DNA from: JAHDFB01 sp965658745
Lineage (GTDB): Bacteria > Bacteroidota > Bacteroidia > Chitinophagales > Saprospiraceae
NCBI GenBank assembly: GCA_965658745.1
Contig: CBFHTK010000025.1
Coordinates: 1 to 6,088 of the forward strand
Length of the DNA: 6,088 nt
Direction: 5' to 3'
Shown: in pieces, positions 5,629-6,088 of the stretch
Numbering within the stretch: the first letter of the stretch is position 1
Layout of the letters: every line of letters starts with the position of its first letter
Translations under genes and position numbers: made by a program
Notes under the pieces: model-generated
The model's input: the letters and a program-made list of their open reading frames with translations, nothing else
Database searches by the model: none
Told to the model about the DNA's origin: nothing

Positions 5629-6088
5629 ATGACTGAATTTCAAATAAATGATCCTAGTTTAGAATCTCAATGGAGAGCCCTGATCCTATTTGGAAAAAAC
5701 TCTGCAACATACAAATTTGCATTCGCTAAGAGCTTGTTAGAATTGATAGATAGAGAGACAACTGTGATTTCTTTAAAAGACTTAGCAGTGCCATTCTCAA
5801 GGAATATTACGGAACATCTAAAATCAAGCGACAAACAGGGCAACTCGGATTCTAGTAAATTTCTCAACTACTGTAGAGATTTTAATAACAGTCTGATTGA
5901 TGAATCTGAACTCTTAAAGCAAACAGAAAAATTGGGTTTTGTGAACGTTGTTGATGCCTTTCAAAACCTTAATGGGGGTGAGATTCCAAATTTATTCTAC
6001 GAAAAGAACTGTTCAAAGGGAAACAAGCAAATCGTTATAAAGGATTCACTACTGCAGCTAAAAGACAGCTTTCATTTTCAAAATTTCG
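5629..6088 (+). CDS. N-terminal part of a putative HNH-endonuclease-family protein, 3' end missing
   Basis: A frame opens at the ATG at 5629 and stays open to the window edge (153 complete codons). An in-frame TGA at 5623-5625 rules out a longer N-terminus. The visible part has no signal peptide or membrane segment and is mostly alpha-helical in character, consistent with a cytoplasmic protein. Motifs in order are SQWRALILFGKNSATYKFAFAKSL (residues 13-36), LKDLAVPFSRNITEHL (49-64), KQGNSDSSKFLNYCRDFN (69-86) and GFVNVVDAFQNLNGGEIP (104-121). From memory this resembles the N-terminal region of a group of uncharacterised bacterial proteins annotated as HNH endonucleases, whose nuclease domain sits further C-terminal. 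No catalytic HNH motif lies within the visible part, so nuclease activity is inference. GC by hand count is about 35%. A terminator separates it from the peptidase gene, so it begins its own transcription unit. It could instead be an uncharacterised protein sharing only this domain. Confidence 0.6.
   Translation, partial: MTEFQINDPSLESQWRALILFGKNSATYKFAFAKSLLELIDRETTVISLKDLAVPFSRNITEHLKSSDKQGNSDSSKFLNYCRDFNNSLIDESELLKQTEKLGFVNVVDAFQNLNGGEIPNLFYEKNCSKGNKQIVIKDSLLQLKDSFHFQNF

Noticed and set aside
5667..5867. Minus-strand open frame of 66 codons
   Set aside because: It is antisense to the open frame starting at 5629, whose + strand translation has coherent protein-like motifs, and it has no recognisable features of its own.
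1..6088. CRISPR arrays, tRNA or rRNA genes, insertion-sequence ends, long direct repeats
   Set aside because: Reading both strands by eye showed none of these, although a short or degenerate element could be missed without computation.

Overview
The window looks like an ordinary chromosomal segment of a member of the Bacteroidota, probably a free-living Flavobacteriia- or Cytophagia-like bacterium. The evidence is moderate to low GC, no GGAGG-like Shine-Dalgarno site before any of the five visible starts (several have A-rich leaders instead), a perfect Bacteroidota-type -7 box (TAAATTTG, fitting TAnnTTTG) before the aminotransferase gene, and protein sequences typical of the phylum. This assignment rests on sequence character, not on a database search. 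All genes lie on the + strand.

Bases 1-1886 hold a compact, probably co-transcribed trio. First is the 3'-terminal part of a DMT/EamA-family membrane transporter, whose start lies outside the window. Its TGA overlaps the ATG of a YigZ/IMPACT-family protein by one base. Thirty bases after that gene comes dephospho-CoA kinase (coaE), the last enzyme of coenzyme A synthesis. The longer upstream starts possible for yigZ and coaE are rejected in favour of ATGs at 621 and 1305.

Bases 1887-3435 hold ornithine aminotransferase (rocD), which interconverts ornithine and glutamate semialdehyde. It appears to have its own promoter, with a small dyad overlapping the -33 region. The protein carries a four-cysteine insertion just before the catalytic lysine that, from memory, the human enzyme lacks. 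A 158-base gap follows, holding a hairpin and a candidate promoter.

Bases 3436-5508 hold a secreted, probably periplasmic, S9-family serine peptidase (prolyl oligopeptidase / acylaminoacyl-peptidase type) with an intact catalytic triad, ended by a strong intrinsic terminator.

After a 120-base A-tract-rich gap, a new gene begins at 5629 and runs off the window (153 codons visible). It resembles the N-terminal region of a group of HNH-endonuclease proteins, but the nuclease domain itself would lie outside the window. The genes 5' of the terminator look like housekeeping and catabolic functions. Only this last gene hints at an accessory or defence neighbourhood, and the window alone cannot establish that.
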